NCBI GenBank assembly: GCA_018268075.1
Contig: JAFDXH010000105.1
Location: 1 to 32,327, forward strand
Direction: 5' to 3'
DNA: 32,327 nt
Source of the DNA: Bacteroidota bacterium
GTDB lineage: Bacteria > Bacteroidota > Bacteroidia > Chitinophagales > Chitinophagaceae
The notes under the pieces were generated by a model. The model had not been told where the DNA came from. It did no database searches and saw only the letters and a list, made by a program, of their open reading frames with translations. The position numbers were made by a program, and so were the translations under genes. Below, piece by piece: positions 8,873-17,590 of this stretch; position 1 is the first letter of the stretch, and each line of letters begins with the position of its first letter.

Positions 8873-9712
8873 ATGAAACTGAACAAACTGACAATTCAAT
8901 TGTCCCTATTGATTTTTCTTTTCACGGTGATTGCACCACAATCTTATGCTCAAAAAGGTAAGGTAGTATTTGAAGATTTGACTTTTGATCAGGCGATGGC
9001 GAAAGCAGCAAAAACAAAAAAAATAATTTTTGTGGACGTGACACGTCCTACACCTGCAGCAATGAATGTACAGGTAGAAAAAGAAATATTCACGATTGAT
9101 AGCATTGCTAAATTTTTCAATGAACATTGTATTTGTATTCGCGAAGATATGTTTACAGAGGAAGGGAAGAAATTTGCTCCAAGACTTGCAATGTTGATGT
9201 ATCCTGTATATGTATTTTATGATAAGAGTGGCGACCAATTATCTTTTCTCAATTCGCACGAAATATTGAAGGATACTGTGTCGCTGATGAATAAAGCCAG
9301 AACATCGCTTGCAACAGCTATGGAGAAAGAAGTAAATACCCGCCATATTAATTTCGATTCGCCGGTATGGGCTAAGGCTCTTGCAAAAGCAAAAAAGGAG
9401 AACAAGATGATTTTTGTAGATGCTTACACCACTTGGTGCAGGCCATGTATTCAAATGGCAAAAGATGTATTTACGCTTGATAACGTTGCAGATTTTTACA
9501 ATAAAGAATTTGTAAACCTTTCTATAGATATGGAAAAAGGCGATGGCCCCGCACTGATAAAAAAATATGCAGTAAAAGCTTACCCTGATTTTCTGTTTAT
9601 TGATGGTGATGGAAATTTAATTCACCGTGGAGGCGGCTATCAGGAATCTAAAGAATTTATTCAATTAGGAAAAGATGCAGTAGCCAAGTTTCATAAAAAC
9701 AATAAAAAATAG
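8873..9712 (+). CDS. Exported double-thioredoxin-fold protein, first domain lacks CXXC
   Basis: This 279-residue protein has a signal peptide (about residues 1-26, ending SYAQ) and two thioredoxin folds in tandem. Domain 1 (about 37-145) keeps the fold landmarks KIIFVDVT and MYPVYVFYD (cis-Pro111) but has RPTPAAM where the active-site cysteines belong. Domain 2 (about 160-275) has FVDAYTTWCRPC with Cys189 and Cys192 and cis-Pro238 in AYPDFLFIDGDG. It belongs to the thioredoxin-like families common in Bacteroidota. A periplasmic thiol-disulfide role fits domain 2; domain 1 may be structural or bind a partner. It sits 40 bp after susD and 16 bp before the next thioredoxin gene, so it is part of the same operon. 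Confidence 0.88.
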   Translation: MKLNKLTIQLSLLIFLFTVIAPQSYAQKGKVVFEDLTFDQAMAKAAKTKKIIFVDVTRPTPAAMNVQVEKEIFTIDSIAKFFNEHCICIREDMFTEEGKKFAPRLAMLMYPVYVFYDKSGDQLSFLNSHEILKDTVSLMNKARTSLATAMEKEVNTRHINFDSPVWAKALAKAKKENKMIFVDAYTTWCRPCIQMAKDVFTLDNVADFYNKEFVNLSIDMEKGDGPALIKKYAVKAYPDFLFIDGDGNLIHRGGGYQESKEFIQLGKDAVAKFHKNNKK

Positions 9713-9728
9713 TGCATAAATAATCAAC

Positions 9729-10967
9729 ATGAAATTACTCATATTCCTTTTTGCTTTTTCTGTCGCATCATTTGGTGGTTATTGTCAGGACAAGGCGGGG
9801 ATTGAATTTATTGGTTCAACATGGAAAGATGCACTGGCAAAGGCAAAGAGTGATAACAAGCTTATTTTTATGGATGCATTTACTACCTGGTGTGGCCCTT
9901 GTAAAATGATGGCAAAAAATGTTTTTCCGGATCCAGGTGTTGCATCACTGTACAACCGCAACTTTATAAATGTAGCAGAGGATATGGAAAAGGGAGAAGG
10001 CATTGTGTTAAAGAACCAGTACAAAGTGAATGCATATCCTACTTACCTTTTTGTAAATGGCGATGGTGAAATTGTGCATAAGTTGGTAGGCGAACATTCA
10101 ATTGAGCAGTTTATACAAAGTGGGCTGGACGCGCTGAGCCCTTCACGAAATCTTGTGTACTATGAAAAAAATTACACAGCCAATAGGCGTGATTATAATT
10201 TTATTTCTGAGTACCTCCAGGTTTTAAGCAATGCTTATGAAGAAGGTGCCACCAACAAGATAGCGCTTGATTACCTGTCCGGGCAAAGCCCTGCAAAGCT
10301 TGAAGGTGATGGCAATTGGGGTATTATTAAAAATTATCTTTATGATGCTTCTTCTGCACCTTTTCAATATGTAGTTGACCACCAGAATCAATTCGAAAAA
10401 TTATATGGTACAGAAGAGGTAGATAAAAAAATCTACAGCACTTTTTTAATGTGGCCACGAAATTATCTTCATTATTCAAGTGAAGGAAAATTAAATTATG
10501 ACCAAAAGGGATTTAATCATTTTTTGTCGCTCATTGAAAAGAGCAATTATGTAAAAAAGGCGGATGTAATAGAGCGCTCTAAACTTACTGTTTTTTCGGG
10601 GACTAAAGATTGGAATAGTTATGCCAACACGCTTTCTGAAATGGTAAACAAAAAAATTATTCCTTTAAATGCTAAGGGGGCTGAGGATATTTATTTTTAT
10701 GTGAACCAACTTTATCGTTTTAGCAAAGAAAATAAAAATGTTATATCGAAGGCTACTAATCTTGCCAGAATTATTTCTGAAAAGATTGATGGCCTTACCT
10801 CTCAAAATAAGGCAAACTATCAGGATATGTACGCAAATCTGTTAGAATTGTCGGGGAAAAATGATGAGGCACAATTAGTAAGGCAGTCTATTGATAAAAA
10901 GAAACTGGATGAAGCTCAAAAAGGGAATCCTTTTCAACAATTAATGACAGCGCCTGCCAAAAATTAA
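9729..10967 (+). CDS. Exported thioredoxin-family protein with long helical C-terminus
   Basis: This 412-residue protein has a signal peptide (about 1-19, ending GGYCQ) and one thioredoxin domain (about 25-135). The active site is Cys55-Gly-Pro-Cys58 in FTTWCGPCKMMAKNVF, with a cis-Pro in AYPTYLFVNGDG. The remaining ~270 residues (YEKNYTANRRDYNFISEYLQ, KADVIERSKLTVFSGTKDW, ANLLELSGKNDEAQLVRQ) look alpha-helical and TPR-like, with no known catalytic motif. The thioredoxin domain is clearly similar to domain 2 of the preceding protein, including the shared DMEKG motif. The redox partner is unknown; co-transcription with susCD is inferred from spacing. Confidence 0.88.
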   Translation: MKLLIFLFAFSVASFGGYCQDKAGIEFIGSTWKDALAKAKSDNKLIFMDAFTTWCGPCKMMAKNVFPDPGVASLYNRNFINVAEDMEKGEGIVLKNQYKVNAYPTYLFVNGDGEIVHKLVGEHSIEQFIQSGLDALSPSRNLVYYEKNYTANRRDYNFISEYLQVLSNAYEEGATNKIALDYLSGQSPAKLEGDGNWGIIKNYLYDASSAPFQYVVDHQNQFEKLYGTEEVDKKIYSTFLMWPRNYLHYSSEGKLNYDQKGFNHFLSLIEKSNYVKKADVIERSKLTVFSGTKDWNSYANTLSEMVNKKIIPLNAKGAEDIYFYVNQLYRFSKENKNVISKATNLARIISEKIDGLTSQNKANYQDMYANLLELSGKNDEAQLVRQSIDKKKLDEAQKGNPFQQLMTAPAKN

Positions 10968-11023
10968 TGGTAAATATCGTTTTGAAAGGTTGATCAATTT
11001 TTAAAAATATAAGTAATACACGA

Positions 11024-12178
11024 ATGAAAAAATATCTATTGTTACTGAGTTTTTTATGTGTTTCTACATTTTTAGTAGCACAAAATAATAAGGGAATGGT
11101 TACTATTAAAGGTGTTTTAAATGGTGACTTAAAAGGGTATAATAAAATTTTCATGTACACCCGAACTACTAATGATTCTGTAGCGATTGTAAATGGGCAT
11201 TACACTTTTACATTTCCATTTAGCGAGCCTCAGTTGAAATTTCTATATCCAGAATTTATAAAGATGCAGCACATGATGTATCAGCCATTTGGTATTCTTA
11301 TTTCTGAGCCGGGCACTTATTATGTTACCTCAGATATTAGCAAAGGAATGCAGGCTTCTGAGTTAAAGGGGCCTGAATCTTTAATGCTGTATCATCAATT
11401 TGAAAACGAAGAGAAGACTGCCTACAACAAATTGAATGGAGAACTTGCAAATATTTATGGAAAAAACTGGTGGCAGATTGAAGAAAAAAATCCTTTATAT
11501 GCGAGTGTTCAAAAGAGTTCTGATTCATTGAAGGAAGTATATTTATTGCCTTTACTCAGAAGTACGTTAAAGAAAAGCCCTAATTCATTTGGTAGTGCCT
11601 ATATACTTACAGGGTTTGGTAAAGATATTGGTTCATTAAAGGACAAAGAAGCGATGTATAATTTGCTTTCGCAAAAAATGAAAAATTCCTCAGCTGGAGC
11701 GAAATTCAAAGATTATATTGAAGGATTAAAAAATTCTGTTGTTGGCCGGCCGGTTATTGAATTTACACTTCCTGACCCAGCCAATCGGCCTGTAGATTTT
11801 AAAAATCTTTCTGGAAAATATGTTCTGATTGATTTCTGGGCAAGTTGGTGTGTGCCTTGCCGTAGATCATTCCCCCACATGAGAGAAATTTATAAAAAAT
11901 ACCATAGCAGTAATTTTGAAATCTATAGCATCTCAATAGATGAGGATAAGAATTCATGGCTAAAGGCAGTAAAAGAGGAGAAGAATCCCTGGCTTCAATC
12001 GTTAGATACTAAGAATATTTCTCAACGGGGATTTGCCGTTACAGGTGTTCCTTCCACATTTTTAATAGACCCTAAAGGTGTCATCATCGCCAAAGAAGTT
12101 GGATTTGATCCTGACGGAAACAGCGAAATAGAAAAAAAGATTAAAGAGCTATTTCCTGATACTATTCCATTTCAATAG
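11024..12178 (+). CDS. TlpA-like thiol-disulfide oxidoreductase with N-terminal DUF4369-type domain
   Basis: This 384-residue exported protein has a signal peptide (1-20, ending LVAQ). The N-terminal part, about 25-110, resembles the DUF4369 beta-sandwich seen in Bacteroidota TlpA-like proteins (VTIKGVLNGDLKGY, NDSVAIVNGHYTFTFPF). A helical linker spans about 115-240. A C-terminal AhpC/TSA-Redoxin-type thioredoxin domain, about 241-384, has LIDFWASWCVPCRRSFPHM (Cys276, Cys279) and a cis-Pro in TGVPSTFLIDPKG. It should act in the periplasm as a membrane-independent thiol reductant. It is third in the thioredoxin run, 56 bp after the previous gene and 34 bp before the next TlpA-like gene. Confidence 0.9.
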   Translation: MKKYLLLLSFLCVSTFLVAQNNKGMVTIKGVLNGDLKGYNKIFMYTRTTNDSVAIVNGHYTFTFPFSEPQLKFLYPEFIKMQHMMYQPFGILISEPGTYYVTSDISKGMQASELKGPESLMLYHQFENEEKTAYNKLNGELANIYGKNWWQIEEKNPLYASVQKSSDSLKEVYLLPLLRSTLKKSPNSFGSAYILTGFGKDIGSLKDKEAMYNLLSQKMKNSSAGAKFKDYIEGLKNSVVGRPVIEFTLPDPANRPVDFKNLSGKYVLIDFWASWCVPCRRSFPHMREIYKKYHSSNFEIYSISIDEDKNSWLKAVKEEKNPWLQSLDTKNISQRGFAVTGVPSTFLIDPKGVIIAKEVGFDPDGNSEIEKKIKELFPDTIPFQ

Positions 12179-12212
12179 ACGCATAAAAGAAATACAATAA
12201 ATAAAATAAATT

Positions 12213-13382
12213 ATGAAATTAGTAAGCCTGTTGATGTTATCATTTTTAATCAATTCTTCATTGAGTGCACAAACTAAGCCGGTAAGAAAGGATGTTGTTA
12301 TAAAGGGTAAAATCCAATTTTTAAATCCAGAGCCTTATACAAGATTCAATAAAGTCTTTATCTATACTATGAATGGCGCTGATAAAGTAATGGTGGACTC
12401 TACACCTATTAAGCCCAATGGTGAGTGGCAACTAAAATTAAAAAATGTGCTACCAGCATTTTATAAAGTGGATATAGCCTCATGGGATCGGGCCACTATT
12501 TTTTCTGACGGTAACATCATCATAGATTCAAGGGGGTATGATACGGCTAAAATGAAAATTAAAAATCCACCTTATGTTTTTGTAGAAGGGTCAGATGCTA
12601 ACAATTTTATCAACCTTGCAGATCATTTGGTTTATATGAATTATCAGCAGACAATTGCTGCCGGAAAAGAAATGTATTATGCAAGTAAGGATGCTGATAC
12701 TACTTGGTCGGCCTACCTGAAAGGCAAAAATCCGTATGATGCTTTAAATACCGAGTTTATAGATAGGATTAAAGTCTTAATAAGAGCATATAGAGACAAA
12801 CCTGAAGTGGTATATGCACTGGGTATGATTAATTGGGAAAAAAATCAGGATTTGATTTTACCTATATTAAAAAATCTGAATAAAAAATATCCATGGTTTA
12901 AAGATGCAAATGAATTCAGGACAGATATGGAAAACAGGATTGCACAGGCAAAACTATTAAAATCCGGAAAGCCTATACCGGCAGTTTCATACCCTGATGA
13001 TAAGGGCAGCCTTAAAGGATTTGAACAATATAAAGGGAAAGTATTATTGGTAGATTTTTGGGCAAGTTGGTGCGGGCCTTGCAGGCAGGCAGTTCCAAAA
13101 GTGAAGGAGCTGTATTCAAAATATCAAGATAAGGGCTTTGATGTAGTAAGTATATCTATTGATGACAGTAAGACCGCATGGCGCAAAGCAATGTCTGAAG
13201 AGAATATGCCTTGGCAGCAGTGGCTAAGCCCGGATAAGAATAAAACCATGAGCACTTTCTTATTTTCTGGAATACCTACCCTGTATCTAATTGATAGAAA
13301 CGGGAATATTCTTAGGAGCTTTACTGGTTTTACAGATGATCTTCCGAAAATTGTGGAGCAGCAATTTGATAAAAAATCCTGA
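12213..13382 (+). CDS. TlpA-like thiol-disulfide oxidoreductase, second copy
   Basis: This 389-residue exported protein has a signal peptide (1-20, ending LSAQ). The DUF4369-like N-terminal part, about 26-115, reads VVIKGKIQFLNPE and VDSTPIKPNGEWQLKLKN. A helical middle follows, then a C-terminal TlpA domain from about 252. Its active site is Cys287-Gly-Pro-Cys290 in LVDFWASWCGPCRQAVPKV, with a cis-Pro in SGIPTLYLIDRNG. It has the same architecture as the preceding gene, but the N-terminal halves are well diverged and the active-site dipeptide differs (GP against VP), so the pair is probably not functionally identical. It is the last gene of the run; a strong hairpin lies 40 bp after the stop. 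Confidence 0.9.
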   Translation: MKLVSLLMLSFLINSSLSAQTKPVRKDVVIKGKIQFLNPEPYTRFNKVFIYTMNGADKVMVDSTPIKPNGEWQLKLKNVLPAFYKVDIASWDRATIFSDGNIIIDSRGYDTAKMKIKNPPYVFVEGSDANNFINLADHLVYMNYQQTIAAGKEMYYASKDADTTWSAYLKGKNPYDALNTEFIDRIKVLIRAYRDKPEVVYALGMINWEKNQDLILPILKNLNKKYPWFKDANEFRTDMENRIAQAKLLKSGKPIPAVSYPDDKGSLKGFEQYKGKVLLVDFWASWCGPCRQAVPKVKELYSKYQDKGFDVVSISIDDSKTAWRKAMSEENMPWQQWLSPDKNKTMSTFLFSGIPTLYLIDRNGNILRSFTGFTDDLPKIVEQQFDKKS

Positions 13383-13422
13383 ACAAATATGAATGCGCTG
13401 TTTTGATTGATGATCTTTGTAG

Positions 13423-13461
13423 GTACAGGGCGATTGCATGAAAATTGTAATCGCCCTGTAC
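13423..13461 (+). terminator. Intrinsic terminator hairpin after the susCD-thioredoxin operon
   Basis: Perfect 13-bp arms GTACAGGGCGATT (13423-13435) and AATCGCCCTGTAC (13449-13461) extend inward by G-U, C-G and A-U pairs to a 16-bp stem with a 7-nt loop (13439-13445). The plus strand continues ACCTTTTCC, a modest T-tract. The minus-strand side lacks a T-run, so it mainly serves the plus-strand operon, though it could also slow transcripts from the converging lipoprotein gene. Confidence 0.75.
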
Positions 13462-13470
13462 ACCTTTTCC

Positions 13471-13947
13471 TCATTTCCCTTTTGTAAAAGTATAAATGAT
13501 ATATCCGGTTTTTCCATTTCCTAAATCAATTGGGGTGCGGGCAATAAAATTATCTGAACTGATATTTTGTAATTGTAACCTATATCCTTCAGTCACGTTG
13601 CGTGCTTTTTCGCCATTTAGTTTTTTGAATTGAAATTGGGCATCATCACCTTTGCCATAGACGCTCCAATAGATATTTTCTTTGGTGCCATTGGGCAGGG
13701 TAAAAGATCCATTTCCATTTCTTACCAGATCCCAAATACTTCCTTTGAAGTTTTCATAGGGCGCCTCATCAAAGGCATTGGTGATTTTAAAATCTGAAGG
13801 AATATCTGTCTGAATATCGGTGATGGTATAGGTGCCAGCCAGGTGGCCATTGGTTGCCGATAAATTGGTAGATTTTTTTGTGGTGGAGCAACTGATGATG
13901 ATCACCAAAATCAACGCACTGGCCCATAATTGAATTTTGTTCTTCAT
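13471..13947 (-). CDS. Lipocalin-like small lipoprotein
   Basis: The likely product is 158 residues starting at the ATG at 13945-13947. The open frame extends 12 codons further upstream, but only this start gives a clean signal peptide (MKNKIQLWASALILVIIISC) with the lipobox Cys at position 20. After a Ser/Thr linker the protein has GTYTITDIQTDIP, FKGSIWDLVRNGNGSFTLP, IYWSVYG and FQFKKLNGEKA. This beta-rich pattern resembles Bacteroidota lipocalin-like-domain lipoproteins. No ligand or function can be assigned. It converges on the TlpA operon and is divergent from the HPPD gene. Confidence 0.75.
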   Translation of the reverse strand: MKNKIQLWASALILVIIISCSTTKKSTNLSATNGHLAGTYTITDIQTDIPSDFKITNAFDEAPYENFKGSIWDLVRNGNGSFTLPNGTKENIYWSVYGKGDDAQFQFKKLNGEKARNVTEGYRLQLQNISSDNFIARTPIDLGNGKTGYIIYTFTKGK

Positions 13948-14002
13948 ATTATTTTTTTTGTATTCGTACATAAACCCTGCCAAATGAACATTGAATTCAT
14001 CA

Positions 14003-14036
14003 TTTGAAAAAAAGGGATGAAATTTATTTATCTTTG
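14003..14036 (+). promoter_or_regulatory. Bacteroidota-type promoter for the HPPD gene
   Basis: TTTG at 14003-14006 and TATCTTTG at 14029-14036, spaced 22 bp, match the primary sigma pattern of Bacteroidota (-33 TTTG, -7 TAnnTTTG). The ATG is only 13 bp after the -7 box, implying a very short leader. The match is by eye. Confidence 0.5.
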
Positions 14037-14049
14037 AAAGAAATATTTT

Positions 14050-15186
14050 ATGGAAACCGATATCGCTAAACCAGCATCAGCTAAAATAGAAACCGAAGAT
14101 TTTTTGCCACTTTCCGGTACAGACTATGTAGAATTTTATGTGGGTAATGCTAAGCAGGCTGCTCATTTTTACAAATCAGCTTTTGGGTTTCAATCATTAG
14201 CTTACGCTGGGCCTGAAACGGGATTGCGCGATAGGGCGAGTTATGTAATCAGACAAAATAAATTGACATTTGTTCTGACTTCTGCATTGAGAAATGATGG
14301 AAATGAAATAGCTGAACATGTAGCTAAGCATGGGGATGGCGTAAAAATGATAGCATTAAAAGTGGAAGATGCTACCAGTGCTTGGAATGAAACCACCAGT
14401 AGGGGAGGGCAGAGTTTTTTATTACCCAAAAAACTAAATGATGAGAATGGGGAAGTGGTAATGAGTGGCATACATACCTATGGCGAAACGGTGCACCTTT
14501 TTATCGAAAGAAAAAATTATAACGGAATATTTTTACCGGGATACCGGAAATGGGTGAGCAATTATAACCCTAAAGAAACAGGGCTTCTGTATGTAGATCA
14601 TTGTGTAGGTAATGTAGGATGGAACCAAATGAACAAATGGGTAAAATTTTATGAGGATGTTATGGGGTTTAAAAATATTCTGAGTTTTGATGATAATGAT
14701 ATTAGTACTGAATACTCTGCCCTGATGAGTAAGGTGATGAGTAATGGAAATGGATATGTAAAATTTCCAATAAACGAACCTGCTGAAGGAAAGAAAAAAA
14801 GCCAAGTAGAAGAGTATCTGGAATTTTATGATGGCGAAGGTTGCCAGCATGTGGCTATCGCTACACACAATATTATTGAAACCGTAACCCAATTACAAAA
14901 CCGTGGTATTGAATTTCTTAAAATACCACCAAGTTATTATGCTGATGTGTTGCAACGTGTGGGGCATATTGATGAAGATCTACAACCATTGAGAGATTTG
15001 GGTATATTGATAGACAAGGATGACGAAGGTTATTTGTTGCAGATATTTTCCAAACCGCTACAAGACCGGCCAACATTATTTTTTGAAATCATACAAAGAA
15101 AAGGTGCAAAAAGTTTTGGAAAAGGAAATTTTAAAGCACTTTTTGAGGCACTTGAAAGAGAGCAAGATGAGAGAGGGAATCTTTAA
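14050..15186 (+). CDS. hppD: 4-hydroxyphenylpyruvate dioxygenase
   Basis: This 378-residue Fe(II) enzyme converts 4-hydroxyphenylpyruvate to homogentisate in tyrosine degradation. It has two vicinal-oxygen-chelate domains. The first (about 24-155) starts DYVEFYVGNAKQAAHFYKSA. The second (about 180-350) carries the metal triad: His184 in YVDHCVGNVG, His267 in GCQHVAIAT and Glu346 in FFEIIQRKG. The C-terminal FGKGNFKALFEALEREQ matches the helix that closes the active site. Length and motifs fit the family throughout. Homogentisate dioxygenase, a common neighbour, is absent here; the gene appears monocistronic with its own promoter. Confidence 0.96.
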   Translation: METDIAKPASAKIETEDFLPLSGTDYVEFYVGNAKQAAHFYKSAFGFQSLAYAGPETGLRDRASYVIRQNKLTFVLTSALRNDGNEIAEHVAKHGDGVKMIALKVEDATSAWNETTSRGGQSFLLPKKLNDENGEVVMSGIHTYGETVHLFIERKNYNGIFLPGYRKWVSNYNPKETGLLYVDHCVGNVGWNQMNKWVKFYEDVMGFKNILSFDDNDISTEYSALMSKVMSNGNGYVKFPINEPAEGKKKSQVEEYLEFYDGEGCQHVAIATHNIIETVTQLQNRGIEFLKIPPSYYADVLQRVGHIDEDLQPLRDLGILIDKDDEGYLLQIFSKPLQDRPTLFFEIIQRKGAKSFGKGNFKALFEALEREQDERGNL

Positions 15187-15342
15187 TTGATAGATGAAAA
15201 TAATAGAGGAATACAAAGCCTGATAGCGGCATATTTTTTATCACTGATTATAAATTTTTGATAAATATTTTTTTTGTTTTAATTGATGCAGCTTCTATTA
15301 AATAAAAAAATTAGTTTTACGTTATTATAAGGTTACCAACCA

Positions 15343-16113
15343 ATGCCCATGTATCCCGGTTTAAAGAAGTATTTTTCCACGTGTTTATTGCTAATGGCAG
15401 CGTATTTTACGCAGGCGCAAAATTCATTTATTCAGTCACAAAAGGCCTCATTTAGAGTGGCTGGCGCTTTCAGCAACCATGAACAACAGATGCAAAAGGA
15501 ATTTGCCGAGAAAGGGTTGGTATGGCCGGCAAAATATGTTTTAATCCGTAGTTTCAAATTTGATTCGCAATTGGAGGTTTGGGTGAAAAATGAATCAAAA
15601 GAAAAATTCAAATTATATAAAACATACAAGGTGTGTATGACAAGTGGAACCATGGGGCCCAAAAGATTGCAGGGCGACTATCAGGTGCCTGAAGGTTTTT
15701 ATTACATCAATGAGTTTAATCCACGCAGCAATTATCATTTATCACTTGGCCTTAATTATCCCAATGCCTCCGACAGAATTTTAAGCGATTCGCTCAGGCC
15801 CGGAAATGGCATTTTTATCCATGGCAGTTGCGTGTCGGTAGGGTGCATACCTGTGAATGATAATGATATTGAAGAAATTTATTTGTTGAGTAGTTATGCT
15901 CGCGAAGCAGGCCAAGAATTTATTCCGGTTCATGTTTTTCCGGTAAGGTATAATAACAAAAAATCGTATGATTATTTCTTAAATAATGTAAAAAATAATA
16001 AAAGCCTTGAGCAATTTGGGTTAAGCTTAAAAAAGGCCTACGATTATTTTGAAGCGGAAAAAGAACTGCCACTCATTCTGGTAGATAAGGCCGGCAATTA
16101 TATTATTGAGTAA
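15343..16113 (+). CDS. YafK-type murein L,D-transpeptidase family protein
   Basis: This 256-residue exported protein starts at ATG 15343, with a second in-frame ATG two codons later, and has a signal peptide ending TQAQ. The YkuD-fold domain contains YKVCMTSGTMGPKRLQGDYQ, which fits the substrate-groove region, and IFIHGSCVSVGCIPVND. In the latter, His160 and Cys168 match the catalytic pair and Cys163 is an additional cysteine. The HGSC...GC pattern resembles the YafK/LdtF branch rather than the HGCIR pattern of classic L,D-transpeptidases. It should act on peptidoglycan or its lipoprotein cross-links in the periplasm. Its last 11 bp overlap the 3' end of the aspartate kinase gene on the other strand. 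Confidence 0.87.
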   Translation: MPMYPGLKKYFSTCLLLMAAYFTQAQNSFIQSQKASFRVAGAFSNHEQQMQKEFAEKGLVWPAKYVLIRSFKFDSQLEVWVKNESKEKFKLYKTYKVCMTSGTMGPKRLQGDYQVPEGFYYINEFNPRSNYHLSLGLNYPNASDRILSDSLRPGNGIFIHGSCVSVGCIPVNDNDIEEIYLLSSYAREAGQEFIPVHVFPVRYNNKKSYDYFLNNVKNNKSLEQFGLSLKKAYDYFEAEKELPLILVDKAGNYIIE

Positions 16114-17383
16114 TTGCCTGCTCCTGAACTAATATCTGTATAGTTTGTTGTGTTTTTTGCTCAAGCAGTATTACTTTATTTTCACAAAGTTTATTTATTT
16201 CTTCCTGGTTGTAGTTGCGTATCGTTATTAATTGCAGGTTTCTTGCAATACTTACATCAAAAACGGAAGAGCTCTCTGCCGCCAGTAGTTCTGCCTTTTG
16301 ATCTGCATCATCTATGCATATCAATAAGCTGATGGCTGTGTTTTGTGAGAGATTGGGTTTTATATGTAGTGAGGCGAGCAGTTCATGTAAAAAATTTACA
16401 GGCTTACCTTCTACAAATGAAAAGTCGAGTGATTGAAAATTTAGCAAAGCCTGTTGGTTCTTGATCACTTTTATGGGTGGTAAATGCTTTCCATTTTGAT
16501 TGGTAATGGTGGTGCCGGGTAGTTCGTCATCCAAAAAACATTTTACATAAAGAGGAATAGATTTGTTCTGTAGTGGTTTTATAGTTTTAGGGTGAATTAC
16601 CTGAGCGCCATAGTATGCCATTTCTATTACTTCTTTATAGCTCAGTTGGCTCAGTGTTTCAGCATCACTAAATTCCTTGGGGTCGCCACTCATTACTCCA
16701 TTTACATCTTTCCAGATGGTTACACTTTCTGCATTTAAAATATTGGCAAAAATTGCGGCAGTATAGTCACTCCCTTCACGGCCTAGTGTTGTCGCGCTGT
16801 TTTGACCAGTGCCACCTATAAATCCCTGTGTAATAATTGTATCTGTTTGTAAAAAGAGTGGGCTGATGATTTCACTTATATTATTAGTAGTCTTTTCCCA
16901 ATCTACCTTGGCATTACGAAATTGATTGTCTGTCTTTATAATTTTTCTTACATCAATGAGATGGTTAGGGATTTTATTTTCTGAAAGAAAATAAGAAATG
17001 ATGCTGGAGGATAATAATTCACCCTTACTTACTATCTGGTCGTAATAGTAGTCGTAAGTCTCTGTTGGAGCGCTTTTCAGGATCAGTTCGGTTTCCTTAA
17101 AAATCTGATTGAGTGCATCAGTAGCATTCGCCCATTGCTGGGTAATAAGGTATTTTATTTGAGTAAGGTGGTATTGTTTTATTTTTTCAAAAAGCAATAA
17201 TGCCTCTTTATTACCGGTATGGTAATAGGCATCTACCACTTTTTCTAAGGCATTTGTGATTTTACCCATTGCAGAAATGATAATAATTAATCTGCTATTA
17301 GCATTATTTTCTATTAAGGCAGGCAACTGTTGTATTCTTTCTATCTGGTTAATACTTGCTCCTCCAAATTTAAAAACCTTCAT
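16103..17383 (-). CDS. Aspartate kinase, monofunctional
   Basis: This 426-residue enzyme phosphorylates aspartate at the start of the Lys/Thr/Met/diaminopimelate pathway. The N-terminus MKVFKFGGASI is the kinase signature (KFGG at residues 5-8). FIGGTGQNSATTLGREGSDYTAA forms the phosphate and substrate site. ESVTIWKDVNGVMSGDP and EMAYYGAQVIHPKTIKPLQN are further family motifs. The last ~130 residues should be two ACT-type regulatory domains but are diverged. The gene is single-domain, with no homoserine dehydrogenase fused. Its stop overlaps the L,D-transpeptidase stop by 11 bp in convergent orientation. Confidence 0.94.
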   Translation of the reverse strand: MKVFKFGGASINQIERIQQLPALIENNANSRLIIIISAMGKITNALEKVVDAYYHTGNKEALLLFEKIKQYHLTQIKYLITQQWANATDALNQIFKETELILKSAPTETYDYYYDQIVSKGELLSSSIISYFLSENKIPNHLIDVRKIIKTDNQFRNAKVDWEKTTNNISEIISPLFLQTDTIITQGFIGGTGQNSATTLGREGSDYTAAIFANILNAESVTIWKDVNGVMSGDPKEFSDAETLSQLSYKEVIEMAYYGAQVIHPKTIKPLQNKSIPLYVKCFLDDELPGTTITNQNGKHLPPIKVIKNQQALLNFQSLDFSFVEGKPVNFLHELLASLHIKPNLSQNTAISLLICIDDADQKAELLAAESSSVFDVSIARNLQLITIRNYNQEEINKLCENKVILLEQKTQQTIQILVQEQAITQ

Positions 17384-17590
17384 TTTCTTTATATAATTAT
17401 TTATAAGTAAAAATTTATTTCTACGTATATACCATCCTTATTTTATGAAATAGTTTAATTTTCTGGGCTACCACAATTCTACCGGGCTACACTTATTCTC
17501 AATATAATACTTCCTATATTGTCGTTCACTGCCCCAAAAAGGGTACAATCATGGCTAATAATATTAATTAACCTGAAATGCACACTACAG

